Source of the DNA: Streptomyces sp. NRRL WC-3605
Lineage (GTDB): Bacteria; Actinomycetota; Actinomycetes; Streptomycetales; Streptomycetaceae
Direction: 5' to 3'
Assembly: GCF_001509795.1 (NCBI RefSeq)
Contig: NZ_LLZN01000013.1
Coordinates: 1 to 64,000 of the forward strand
DNA length: 64,000 nt
Below are positions 34,251 through 42,570 of the stretch, in pieces. The notes beneath the pieces are model-generated. The model ran no database searches, had not been told where the DNA came from, and saw nothing but the letters and a program-made list of their open reading frames with translations. Both the position numbers and the translations under genes were made by a program. Within the stretch, counting starts at the first letter, position 1, and each line of letters opens with the position of its first letter.

Positions 34251-35660
34251 ATGCCCAGGTTCACTGAACGAACTGACGCCGCCGTGGCCCCCGCCCCGGC
34301 CGCCGGCCCGACCTCCCCGCCCGGCGCGCGATCGGGCCGCGCCACCCTCGCGCTGACCAGCGCCGCCACCGCCGTGGCCCTGATGACGTACACGGCCCCG
34401 ATGGTCACGCTCCCCGAGACCGCCGCCGATCTGCACACCCCGCTCTCCGCGCAGGCGTGGCTCCTGAACGGCACCCCGCTGGGCCTCGCCGCCCTGCTCC
34501 TGGTCGCCGGCAGCCTCGCCGACGACTACGGGCGGCGCCGGATCTTCGTCGCGGGCACCCTGGCGCTGGGCGTCACGACGGCGCTGGGCGCGCTGACCAG
34601 TTCGACCTGGCTGTTCACGCTGGCCCGCGTCGCGCAGGGCGCCGCGAGCGCGGCCCTCCTCGCCAGCAGCCTCGGCCTGATCGTCCACGCCTTCCCTAGC
34701 CCGCGCGGCCGGCTGCACGCCACCGGGGTGTGGGGCGCGTTCGTCAGCGGCGGCATCGCCGTCGGCCCTCTCGTCGCCGGGGCGATGCCCAGCTGGCGCG
34801 TCGCCTACGGCGTGCTGGGCGCGGCCGCGCTCGTGGTGGCCGCCCTGTCCCACCGCGCCCTCACCGAGTCCCGCGCCCCGCGCGGCGGCCGCCCCGACCT
34901 GGCCGGCGCGGTCACCTTCGGCCTGGCGCTGGTCGCCCTGGTCGCGGCACTGACCCTGGGCCGGGACGGCTGGCTGCGGGCACCCGTGGCCCTGCTGCTC
35001 CTCGCGGCCGTGGTCCTGCTGGGGCTCTTCGCGGTCGTGGAGCGGCGCACGGCGACCCCCATGATCGACCTGGGCCTGCTGCGCCGCCCCGGATTCCTGG
35101 CCTCCTCCGCCGGCGGCCTGTTCACCGGCCTCGCGGTGATCGGCCTGTTCAGCTTCCTGCCCGCACTGCTCCAGCAGACGCTCGGCCTGTCCGCGATGGA
35201 CACGGCCTGGCTGTTCCTGCTGTGGTCCGGGCTGTCCTTCGCCGTGGCCCTCCAAGCCCGCAGGCTTGCGGGCCGCATCGCACCGCGCCTCCAGCTGGCC
35301 CTCGGCTTCGCCCTGCACGCGGCGGGCACCCTGACCATGCTGGGCGCACTCGGCTCCGGCTCCTGGACCCGGCTGCTGCCCGGCCTGATCGTCGCCGGTG
35401 TGGGCAGCGGCCTGCTCAACGCCGCGCTGCCCCTGCTCGCCGTGGAGTCGGTCCCGGCCCAGCGGGCCGCGATGGGCTCGGGCGCCCAGCAGACCTTCCG
35501 GTACATCGGCTCCTGCGCGGGCGTGGCCCTCACGATCGCGGTCGTGACGTCCACGAAGGGCGGCCTGACCCACGGCGCCGACATCGCGATGGTCGTCTCG
35601 GCGGTCCTGTCCCTGGTGGCGGCGGCAGCGGTCGCGGCGCTGCGGGACCGAACGGCCTGA
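34251..35660 (+). CDS. MFS drug-efflux transporter (DHA2-like)
   Basis: 469 aa with 12-14 predicted membrane helices. The MFS motif A appears as GSLADDYGRRRIFVAG (about residue 85), and motif C-like GGIAVGPLVAG near 165 marks drug:proton antiporters. Starts at ATG 34251. Its codons 4-7 are part of the second palindrome, so a repressor bound there would sit on the translation start. Divergent from the HxlR regulator, which probably controls it. Likely exports a toxic hydrophobic compound; the compound is not inferable. Confidence 0.9.
   Translation: MPRFTERTDAAVAPAPAAGPTSPPGARSGRATLALTSAATAVALMTYTAPMVTLPETAADLHTPLSAQAWLLNGTPLGLAALLLVAGSLADDYGRRRIFVAGTLALGVTTALGALTSSTWLFTLARVAQGAASAALLASSLGLIVHAFPSPRGRLHATGVWGAFVSGGIAVGPLVAGAMPSWRVAYGVLGAAALVVAALSHRALTESRAPRGGRPDLAGAVTFGLALVALVAALTLGRDGWLRAPVALLLLAAVVLLGLFAVVERRTATPMIDLGLLRRPGFLASSAGGLFTGLAVIGLFSFLPALLQQTLGLSAMDTAWLFLLWSGLSFAVALQARRLAGRIAPRLQLALGFALHAAGTLTMLGALGSGSWTRLLPGLIVAGVGSGLLNAALPLLAVESVPAQRAAMGSGAQQTFRYIGSCAGVALTIAVVTSTKGGLTHGADIAMVVSAVLSLVAAAAVAALRDRTA
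34259..34269. promoter_or_regulatory. HxlR operator half of a pair (site 2)
   Basis: GTTCACTGAAC, inside the first codons of the MFS gene. Centre-to-centre distance to site 1 is 44 bases, about four helical turns, so both sites lie on the same DNA face and could be bridged by two dimers. Confidence 0.75.
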
Positions 35661-35752
35661 GGGGCTCCCCTCCTGTTCTCCCTTCCTGTTCTCCCTCCCT
35701 CTTCTCCCCTCCGTCCTCTCCCAGGACATGTACGGGCAGTACGGTGTCCCCC

Positions 35753-36775
35753 ATGCGCCCCGACACGCCTGCCGAAAACGTCGACCACACCGCCGAGGCG
35801 GCACGCCTGGAGCGAACCGCCGGCCTCTACCCCGAGGACGCCGAGGCCCTGCTGCTGCGGGCCGCGGCCCACCTGGAACTGTCCGGCGACCGCCCGGCCG
35901 CGACCGCCCTGTACGACCGCCTGCTGGCGTCGTCGGACCCCCTGGAGAACCCCCATCTGGTGCGCGCCCTCAAGGCGTCGAACCTCTGGGAGTACGGCCA
36001 CGAGGCCGAGGCCAGAGCGATCATCGACGGGGTCCGCGCGTCCGCCCCGAGGGACCCGGCCCCTTGGGTGATCGTCGCGGAGGCGCTGGAGGCGCACGAC
36101 GAACTGGAGCAGGCGCAGGAGACGTTCACGCAGGCGGCCCGGCTCCTCCTGACGGACGCCGAGGAACCCCCGTACGCGACGCACCCGCTGCTGTTCGGCC
36201 GCCACCGGGTCCGCCGCATGCTGGGCCTGGCCCACGACGAGTGGGACGCCCTCGCGGACACCCTGCACTCGATGCCGGTCTCCCTGGACGAGCTCCACGA
36301 CCCCAAGCGGGTCTGGTCCCTGGGCTCGGACAACCCGGCGGAGCTGGAGGCGGAGATCTCCCGCCTGCGCGCCGAACTCGGCGCCTACCGGGAGGCCCTG
36401 TCCCGCCCGTTCCCGGTGGCGATGCTGCGCTGGCCCGCGGACGAACTGACCGAACTGCTCACGGCGTACCCGTCACTGTCCGCCGAGTACCCGTCGCACG
36501 ATGAGCACCTGGCGACGATAGAGACGTCCCTGCGCGAACTGTCCGCGTCCGGCACCCCGAATCTGGGCATCGTCACCGGCACGGTCCCGTCCTACGAGGC
36601 CTTCGCCGCCTCCGAGCTGTCCTCCCCGGAGGACCCGACCCTCCTCCCCCAGTACGCGACCACCCTGGCCGCCCGAGGCCGAGCCATCGCCTGGCCACCG
36701 CAGCGGGGGGCGGATTGCTGGTGCGGGTCGGGGCGGGGGTATGGGGAGTGCCATGGGGTGGACTCGGCGGTCTGA
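35753..36775 (+). CDS. TPR-like protein with C-terminal SEC-C zinc motif
   Basis: 340 aa, cytoplasmic. The first ~170 residues are TPR-like helical repeats (AEALLLRAAAHLELSGD, then PWVIVAEALEAHDELEQAQ). A central acidic helical region follows. The end carries the SEC-C motif CWCGSGRGYGECHG with three Cys and one His for zinc. SEC-C is found at the C-terminus of SecA and in assorted adaptor proteins. ATG at 35753; upstream is a long pyrimidine-rich tract. Probably an adaptor binding ribosomes or SecB-like partners, but this is inference from the motif alone. Confidence 0.85.
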   Translation: MRPDTPAENVDHTAEAARLERTAGLYPEDAEALLLRAAAHLELSGDRPAATALYDRLLASSDPLENPHLVRALKASNLWEYGHEAEARAIIDGVRASAPRDPAPWVIVAEALEAHDELEQAQETFTQAARLLLTDAEEPPYATHPLLFGRHRVRRMLGLAHDEWDALADTLHSMPVSLDELHDPKRVWSLGSDNPAELEAEISRLRAELGAYREALSRPFPVAMLRWPADELTELLTAYPSLSAEYPSHDEHLATIETSLRELSASGTPNLGIVTGTVPSYEAFAASELSSPEDPTLLPQYATTLAARGRAIAWPPQRGADCWCGSGRGYGECHGVDSAV

Positions 36776-36875
36776 GGCCGCCGAGTGACCTCGTGCCCCT
36801 CCCCCCGTTGTCCCGTGGGCTGTCAGTGGCTCCTGCTAGAACTGAGCCACTGAAGTGCGGGATGGGGGGACCAGC

Positions 36876-39800
36876 GTGGCTCAGCCGAGGGATCTGTCGC
36901 AGCCTGTCGCGGGCGTCTACGAGGCGGTCGTCACCCGGCGTATGCAGCAGCAGATGGAGCAGCTGCACGCGGCGGGGTGGAAGGCGATCGACGACGAGGT
37001 CAGCGAGGAGTCGTCGCCGCACGTCCTCGCCCGGCACATCGGACAGGCGGTGAGCCGGCGGCTCGCGCAGCTGCCACCCGACCGGCGCGTCACCGTGGCC
37101 AACCAGATCATGGCGTCCCTCGCCACCGGCACCGAGGACGGCGGCGAGACGGACACCATCGCCGAAGGGCCTCGGCAACTGCTCGCGCTGGCCGAGAAGG
37201 AGGCCCCGGGCGTCTACGCGGTACGTCCGCTGACGCCGCTGTCGGAGACCGCGCTCATCACCAACGCGCCCGACGACCCCAGCCTCGGCAGCGAGCTCCG
37301 CGCCGAGCTCGCGACCGCCGACCGGATCGATCTGCTCTGCGCCTTCGTGAAGTGGTACGGCCTGCGGGTGCTGGAGGACTCCCTGCGGGCGGCCGCCGAG
37401 CGTGGCGTGCCCATCCGCGTCATCACCACGACCTATATCGGCGCCACCGACCGCCATGCGCTGGACCGGCTGGTACGTGACTTCGGCGCAGAGATCAAGG
37501 TCAACTACGAGACCCGCTCCACCCGGCTTCACGCGAAGGCGTGGCTGTTCAGGCGGGACAGCGGATTCGACACGGCGTACGTCGGCAGCTCCAACCTCTC
37601 CAAGGCCGCGCTCCTCGACGGCCTGGAGTGGAACGTCCGGCTGTCGTCCGTGGCCACGCCGGCCGTGCTCAGCAAGTTCGAGGGCACCTTCGACGCCTAC
37701 TGGAACGACATCGCGTTCGAGTCCTACGACCCGGATCGCGACGCCCACCGGCTGGACGACGCGCTGCGTACCGCGGGCGGGCCGGTGTCCGGCAGGGACG
37801 CGAAGATCAGCCTGTCCGGTCTCGAGGTCCGGCCGTACCCCCACCAGGCCGACATGCTGGAGCGGCTGCGCGTCGCACGCGAGGTCCACGGGTACCACCG
37901 GAACCTTCTCGTGGCCGCCACCGGTACGGGCAAGACCGTCATGGCCGCCCTCGACTACCGGGAGCTGCACCGGCGGGGCGGCGGACGGCCCTATCCGCGG
38001 CTGCTCTTCGTGGCCCACCGCAAGGAGATCCTCAAGCAGTCGCTGCGCATGTACCGCGAGGTACTCGACGACGCGTCCTTCGGTGAGGTCCTGTACAGCG
38101 GCGAGCTGCCCCGCGACTGGAAGCACGTGTTCGCCAGCGTTCAGTCGCTCACCGGGCAGCGTCTCGAGCAGTTCGCTCCGGAGCACTTCGACGTCGTCGT
38201 CGTGGACGAGTTCCACCACGCCACCGCGACCACGTATCGCCGGGTGCTCAGCCACTTCCAGCCGAAGCAGCTCCTCGGGCTGACGGCCACCCCTGAGCGC
38301 GCCGACGGCCTCAACGTCCAGGACGCGTTCTTCGAAGGCCGGATCGCCGCCGAGATGCGACTGTGGGAAGCCCTCGACAACGACCTGCTGTGCCCGTTCC
38401 ACTACTTCGGCGTGCCGGACGGCACGGATCTGAGACGGCTCGACTGGCGTACGGGCGCGTACGACCAGACACAGCTCGGGGAGCTGTTCTCCGCCGACGA
38501 CGCCCGCGCCCGCATCGTCATCAAGCAGGTGCGGGACAAGGTTCCCAATCCGGCCACCATGCGGGCCCTCGGCTTCTGCGTCAGCAGGAAGCACGCCCAT
38601 TTCATGGCACGGTACTTCCGGGAGGCAGGCTTCGAGGCCGAGGCGCTGGACAGTGCATCGCGTCCTGAGGTGCGCGAGGAGGTCCTGTCGCGGCTCAAAG
38701 AGGGCAGGACCCAAGTGGTCTTCTCCGTCGACCTGTTCAACGAGGGCCTGGACATCCCCGACGTCGACACCCTGCTGCTCCTGCGACCGACGAGCAGCGC
38801 CACGGTGTTCCTCCAGCAACTCGGACGAGGCCTGCGCCGTACGCCGGACAAGCCCGTGCTCACGGTGCTCGACTTCATCGGCCAGCACCGCGCCGAGTTC
38901 CGCTTCGAGGAGCAGTTCCGGGCGATGACCAACCTCTCGCGCGGCCGCCTGCTCGAGCACGCCGAACACGACTTCCCGGTGCTGCCGTCCGGCTGCCAGA
39001 TCATCCTCGAGGGCAAGTCGAAGGACCTGGTGCTGGACAACATCCGGACCCAGCTGAAGGCGACGGCCCAGACCCTGGCCCGTGAGGTGCGGGCGTTCCA
39101 CACACCACGCCTCGCGGACTATCTGCGCGAAAGCCGGCGCGAGATCCGCGAGTTGTACAAGTCCACCAACTCATGGACGTCGATCCTGCGCCGGGCCGGA
39201 CTGGCCGGGGAGCCCGAGCAGCCCGGCGAGGCAGACCTGTTGAAGCGCGTGCACGCGTTCCTGCACGTCGACGACCGGGAGCGTGCCGACGCGTATCTCC
39301 GCATGCTGGCCGACGACGCGCCGGCGTACGCGTCACTCAGCCCTCGGGACCAGACCTACGCGCGCATGCTCTTCTTCACGCTCTGGGACAAGGCCGGCGG
39401 GTTCGGGTCCTACAGCGAGGGCTTCGAGGCGCTCCGCGGACAGCGCGCGCTGCGCAGCGAACTGCGCCAGGTCCTCCGCCATGTGCTGGAGCAGGCCGAC
39501 CACCTGCCCGTCCCTCTCGAAGGGCCGCACACCGACGTCCCGTTGAAGGTCCACAGCGCGTACAACCGGTCGGAGATCCTGGCAGCACTCGGCGTGGTCC
39601 GCTTCGGCGGGCAGATGCCCGGCTCCTTCGCGCAGGGCGTGCTGTGGGACGAGGCGCATCAGACCGACGCACTGCTGATCACACTGGAGAAGAACGAGAA
39701 GGACTTCTCCCCCACCGTGCGCTACAAGGACTACGCGCTGAGCCCCTGGCTCTTCCACTGGGAGTCGCAGAGCACCACGGCGGACACCTCGCCGACCGGT

Positions 39801-40016
39801 CTCCGGTACCGGGAGCATGAGCGGCGCGGCAGCCACGTACTGCTGTTCGCCCGGCGCTACAACGAGACCGACATCGGCAAGGCACAGCCGTGGATGCTGT
39901 TGGGACCGGCCACCTACGTCCAGCACGAGGGCAGCAAGCCCATGGCCATCACCTGGCGCCTCCATCACGAACTGCCCGCGGACGTGAGGTCGTACGCGAG
40001 CATCGCCGCAGGGTAG
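36876..40016 (+). CDS. HKD-nuclease / SF2 helicase / DUF3427-like fusion protein
   Basis: 1046 aa. Order: N-terminal helical segment, a phospholipase-D-like nuclease domain with one HKD motif (RLHAKAWLF at about 217, then GSSNLSKAAL), an SF2 helicase with Walker A ATGTGKT (about 350), DEFHHA box (about 445), TATPER (about 470) and motif VI QQLGRGLRR (about 650). A C-terminal domain of about 330 residues resembles DUF3427. Start is GTG 36876 with GGGGGGA six bases upstream. Such HKD-helicase fusions are often found in phage-defence neighbourhoods, and this one stands alone. It could restrict or repair damaged DNA. The helicase and nuclease motifs are intact. Confidence 0.85.
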   Translation: MAQPRDLSQPVAGVYEAVVTRRMQQQMEQLHAAGWKAIDDEVSEESSPHVLARHIGQAVSRRLAQLPPDRRVTVANQIMASLATGTEDGGETDTIAEGPRQLLALAEKEAPGVYAVRPLTPLSETALITNAPDDPSLGSELRAELATADRIDLLCAFVKWYGLRVLEDSLRAAAERGVPIRVITTTYIGATDRHALDRLVRDFGAEIKVNYETRSTRLHAKAWLFRRDSGFDTAYVGSSNLSKAALLDGLEWNVRLSSVATPAVLSKFEGTFDAYWNDIAFESYDPDRDAHRLDDALRTAGGPVSGRDAKISLSGLEVRPYPHQADMLERLRVAREVHGYHRNLLVAATGTGKTVMAALDYRELHRRGGGRPYPRLLFVAHRKEILKQSLRMYREVLDDASFGEVLYSGELPRDWKHVFASVQSLTGQRLEQFAPEHFDVVVVDEFHHATATTYRRVLSHFQPKQLLGLTATPERADGLNVQDAFFEGRIAAEMRLWEALDNDLLCPFHYFGVPDGTDLRRLDWRTGAYDQTQLGELFSADDARARIVIKQVRDKVPNPATMRALGFCVSRKHAHFMARYFREAGFEAEALDSASRPEVREEVLSRLKEGRTQVVFSVDLFNEGLDIPDVDTLLLLRPTSSATVFLQQLGRGLRRTPDKPVLTVLDFIGQHRAEFRFEEQFRAMTNLSRGRLLEHAEHDFPVLPSGCQIILEGKSKDLVLDNIRTQLKATAQTLAREVRAFHTPRLADYLRESRREIRELYKSTNSWTSILRRAGLAGEPEQPGEADLLKRVHAFLHVDDRERADAYLRMLADDAPAYASLSPRDQTYARMLFFTLWDKAGGFGSYSEGFEALRGQRALRSELRQVLRHVLEQADHLPVPLEGPHTDVPLKVHSAYNRSEILAALGVVRFGGQMPGSFAQGVLWDEAHQTDALLITLEKNEKDFSPTVRYKDYALSPWLFHWESQSTTADTSPTGLRYREHERRGSHVLLFARRYNETDIGKAQPWMLLGPATYVQHEGSKPMAITWRLHHELPADVRSYASIAAG

Positions 40017-40211
40017 GGCCGTCGTTGTCCGCCGACCGGCTGATACCCGGTCAGTGTCGAGTGGGGTCCGTGGTTCTGATGCCCCCTCACCGCCATGGCC
40101 CGTTCGGCAGTCCTCGGGCGGCGGGGGGTGGGATATCGGATTAGCCTCCGAGATGAGCGCAAAGTGGGTCATTTCGTGTGCGCTCGGCCGATCCCACCCG
40201 TAGGAGGAACA
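40017..40211 (+). promoter_or_regulatory. Upstream region of the small secreted protein gene
   Basis: 195 bases without a gene. It is less GC-rich than its surroundings near 40130-40180. It ends in a strong AGGAGG ribosome site, implying a well-expressed downstream gene. No recognised operator. Confidence 0.4.
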
Positions 40212-40457
40212 ATGCGCAAGCTTCAGAGGGCCGCTCTCGCGGCCGTAGTGGTCGGTAGCCTCACCTGCATAGCCACCGGCACGGCCAGCGCGCAGCCCGC
40301 CTACGGTGGCGACGGTTGCCACTCGCACGACTTCAACCTGGACATCCTCGGTGAGGTCGGGATCGCCAACGGGCTGGCGGGCAATCTGCTCAACGGTGAG
40401 GGGAGCCCAGGCGCGCAACAAACTCACCAGGGTTCCAGCTGCGGCGGGGGCCACTGA
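40212..40457 (+). CDS. Small secreted protein, 81 aa
   Basis: ATG at 40212 with AGGAGG five bases upstream. Residues 1-27 are a clear signal peptide (ending TASAQP). The mature peptide of about 54 residues has two cysteines (GDGCHSH and GSSCGGGH) near its ends, a hydrophobic middle (LDILGEVGIANGLAGNLL) and a His/Gly tail. The layout is loosely reminiscent of small surface proteins such as chaplins, but the chaplin repeat is absent and I cannot assign it. A hairpin follows at 40491-40529. It stands directly downstream of the HKD-helicase gene on the same strand, 195 bases away. Confidence 0.8.
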   Translation: MRKLQRAALAAVVVGSLTCIATGTASAQPAYGGDGCHSHDFNLDILGEVGIANGLAGNLLNGEGSPGAQQTHQGSSCGGGH

Positions 40458-40490
40458 GCCGCACGTTCGCCGCTGACGACTCACCCCGAT

Positions 40491-40529
40491 GGGCCCCGGT
40501 GCCCGGGCACACGCCCGGTGCCGGGGCCC
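40491..40529 (+). terminator. Terminator after the small secreted protein
   Basis: GGGCCCCGG (40491-40499) pairs with CCGGGGCCC (40521-40529), and the GC-rich loop can fold further on CCGGGC/GCCCGG. Confidence 0.85.
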
Positions 40530-40656
40530 TCGTCCGTGTCCGTGTACATGTCTCGGGGACGTACCCGGCGGTCGGGTTCCCGGGTCGTTGGGGGAGGATG
40601 GCAGGCCGGACCGATCCCCGGAGATGACCTTCCGGGGCGAGTGAGGGGGAGAGCGC

Positions 40657-40890
40657 GTGGGGGTGCTCGTACTGGCCGGGATTCTGCTGCTCGTCGTCCT
40701 GGGCTGCGTCTGTGTCGTGTGGGCGGCGCGGGGCGGGCCGCGCTGGGTGCGGGTGGTGTCCGCCGTGACGCTGGGCGTCGCCGGGATCGTCACGGCGCTC
40801 GTCCGGGGGATGGGGTCGTCCCAGTCCGGGTCGGGGTCGAGGTCCGGGTTCAGTTCCGGTTCCGGTTCTGGTTCTGATTCGGGGGACTGA
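40657..40890 (+). CDS. Small membrane protein with Ser/Gly tail, 77 aa
   Basis: GTG at 40657 follows GAGGGGGAGA. Two hydrophobic helices (about residues 2-24 and 32-49) are followed by a low-complexity tail of Ser and Gly encoded by repeated TCCGGTTC-like hexamers. The tail is acidic only at its last residues. No family recognised. It lies between the secreted peptide gene and the LLM oxidoreductase on the same strand, not obviously in an operon. Confidence 0.6.
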   Translation: MGVLVLAGILLLVVLGCVCVVWAARGGPRWVRVVSAVTLGVAGIVTALVRGMGSSQSGSGSRSGFSSGSGSGSDSGD

Positions 40891-41058
40891 CCCCCGTAAA
40901 TCGATTGTCGGGCGGATTCGGGGCCGGATACCGTGCCCTCACTTCGACGAGACGTTCCCCGGAGACACGCCGCAGCGTGGGAGCGTCCCACCTCCTCGAT
41001 GAGGTGCGGGAGGGGCGGCAGCTGACTTTGTCGACCCCTCATCCCGGAGGTTCCCCAG

Positions 41059-41916
41059 ATGAACACCACCCTCGACGTGGGCATCGGTCTGCCCATCGGT
41101 GATCCCGACGCCCTCCTCACCTGGGCCCGGCGCGCCGACGCCGGCCCCTTCAGCACCCTCGGGCTGCTGGACCGTCTCGTGCACGACAACCCCGAACCGC
41201 TCGTCGCCCTCTCCGTCCTCGCGGGTGCCACCTCCCGGATCCGGGTGCAGACCGAGGTGCTGCTCGCCCCGTTGCGCGGCACCGCCCTGCTGGCCAAGCA
41301 GGCGGCCACCCTGGACCGGATGACCGGGGGGCGGCTCGTCCTCGGGCTGGGGGTCGGCGGGCGGGAGGACGACCATCTCGTCGCCGGTACCGATCTGCGG
41401 ACCCGAGGGCGTCTCATGGACCAGCAGATGGTGCTGATGCGCCGTCTGTGGGCGGGCGAGGCATACGGGGAGGGCGCCGGTCCCATCGGGCCCGCGCCCG
41501 CCCGTGCCGGCGGCCCCCAGGTGCTGTTCGGCGGCTTCCAGCCGGCCGCGCTCGAACGCGTCGCGCGCTTCGGTGACGGCTTCCTCGCCGCGGCTCCGCC
41601 CTCCTGGGCGGGCGGGCTGTTCGACACCGTCCGCGGCTTCTGGAAGGAGTACGGCCGGGACGGCGAACCCCGCCTGGTGGCCCAGGTGAACGTGGCGCTC
41701 GGCCCGCAGGACGTGGTCGACGACGCCCGTTCCCGGCTGCTCGCCTACTACGCCTTCACGGGCATGGCCGACCGGATGGCCGAGGGGCTGCTCACCACCC
41801 CGGCCGCGATCCGCGCCGCGTTCACCGCCTACGCCGATCTGGGCGTCCACGAGGTGATGCTCTACTGCTACGGCGTGGACCCCGACCAGGTGGACCGCCT
41901 GGCCGACGTGCTCTGA
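41059..41916 (+). CDS. LLM-class flavin-dependent oxidoreductase, 285 aa
   Basis: Luciferase-like fold, probably F420 or FMN dependent. N-terminal TLDVGIGLPIGD, the central ATSRIRVQTEVLLAPLRGTALLAKQ split near residue 60-80, TGGRLVLGLGVGGREDD (about 95) and GGPQVLFGGF are typical. ATG at 41059 has GGAGG upstream. It is not closely related to the LLM protein at 5100-6203, sharing only the fold. Followed at 42045 by an unrelated small gene. Substrate unknown. Confidence 0.88.
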   Translation: MNTTLDVGIGLPIGDPDALLTWARRADAGPFSTLGLLDRLVHDNPEPLVALSVLAGATSRIRVQTEVLLAPLRGTALLAKQAATLDRMTGGRLVLGLGVGGREDDHLVAGTDLRTRGRLMDQQMVLMRRLWAGEAYGEGAGPIGPAPARAGGPQVLFGGFQPAALERVARFGDGFLAAAPPSWAGGLFDTVRGFWKEYGRDGEPRLVAQVNVALGPQDVVDDARSRLLAYYAFTGMADRMAEGLLTTPAAIRAAFTAYADLGVHEVMLYCYGVDPDQVDRLADVL

Positions 41917-42044
41917 CGCCTGTTCCGGCACCGGGCCGAAGCGCGGGGGCCTCGCCGGTGGAAAGCGGCGTGGGCCCGCCCGTTATCTTCATGCTCTACA
42001 GCTCGGCCGGCAGCATCGGCCGGCGCAAGCGGTTGGAGGGACAC

Positions 42045-42347
42045 ATGGCGAGGATCCCCAGCGCGGTGGTCGCCGCGAGCGGGCTCGTCGGCGGGTACGG
42101 CGTGGCCCGCTGGACCAGGAAGCGGCAGCTGGGCGGAGCCGTGCTGGCCGTCGCGGGGGCCACGGCCGCGCAGCAGTGGCGGCGGCAGGCCGGCGACCGG
42201 GCCGCGGTGGCGCTGACCGTCACCTACGCCGCCGCCTTCGCCGGTTCGCACCCGCTGGCCCGGAAGGTCGGCGCCTGGCCGGCCGTCTTCGGTGTCGCGG
42301 GCGCCGTGGCCCTCGCGTCCTGGGCGGTCGCCGACCGCCGGGGATGA
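42045..42347 (+). CDS. Small hypothetical membrane protein, 100 aa
   Basis: ATG at 42045 with GGAGGG upstream. Three or four short hydrophobic stretches (about 6-20, 30-42, 52-66, 78-92) separated by Arg/Gln-rich turns such as WTRKRQ and QQWRRQ, suggesting a small integral membrane protein. No family recognised. A set of direct repeats and a hairpin follow. Confidence 0.65.
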   Translation: MARIPSAVVAASGLVGGYGVARWTRKRQLGGAVLAVAGATAAQQWRRQAGDRAAVALTVTYAAAFAGSHPLARKVGAWPAVFGVAGAVALASWAVADRRG

Positions 42348-42376
42348 CGCGCGCACCCCCCGCCGGGCCCGACGGG

Positions 42377-42441
42377 GGGTGACGCACGCATGAGGCGCCG
42401 GTCCCGGCAATGGGTGACGCATGCATGAGGCGCCGGTCCCG
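42377..42441. repeat. 30-bp direct repeat, 35-bp period, two copies
   Basis: A 30-base unit beginning GGGTGACGCAYGCATGAGGC occurs at 42377-42406 and 42412-42441 with one mismatch (AC/AT). The second copy provides the left arm of the terminator hairpin. Confidence 0.85.
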
Positions 42442-42460
42442 AACGGGCTCGGCGCCTCAT
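42425..42460. terminator. Hairpin between convergent genes
   Basis: ATGAGGCGCC (42425-42434) pairs with GGCGCCTCAT (42451-42460), 10 bp perfect with a 16-base loop. It lies between the small membrane protein and the convergent MFS carrier. Confidence 0.75.
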
Positions 42461-42489
42461 GTTCGTGGACCCGTACCGGTCCACTCGCC

Positions 42490-42570
42490 CGCTACGGCCA
42501 TGCCGTTACGGACCCGCCGCTACGGCCCTGTCGTTACGGGACCGCCGTCACGCCCCCATCACGGACCCGC
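42490..42570. repeat. 28-bp imperfect tandem repeat at the MFS 3' end
   Basis: Units at 42490-42517 and 42518-42545 are similar (CGCTACGGCC, then GTTACGG, then CCGC), and a decayed third copy runs to about 42570 over the MFS stop codon. Confidence 0.65.
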
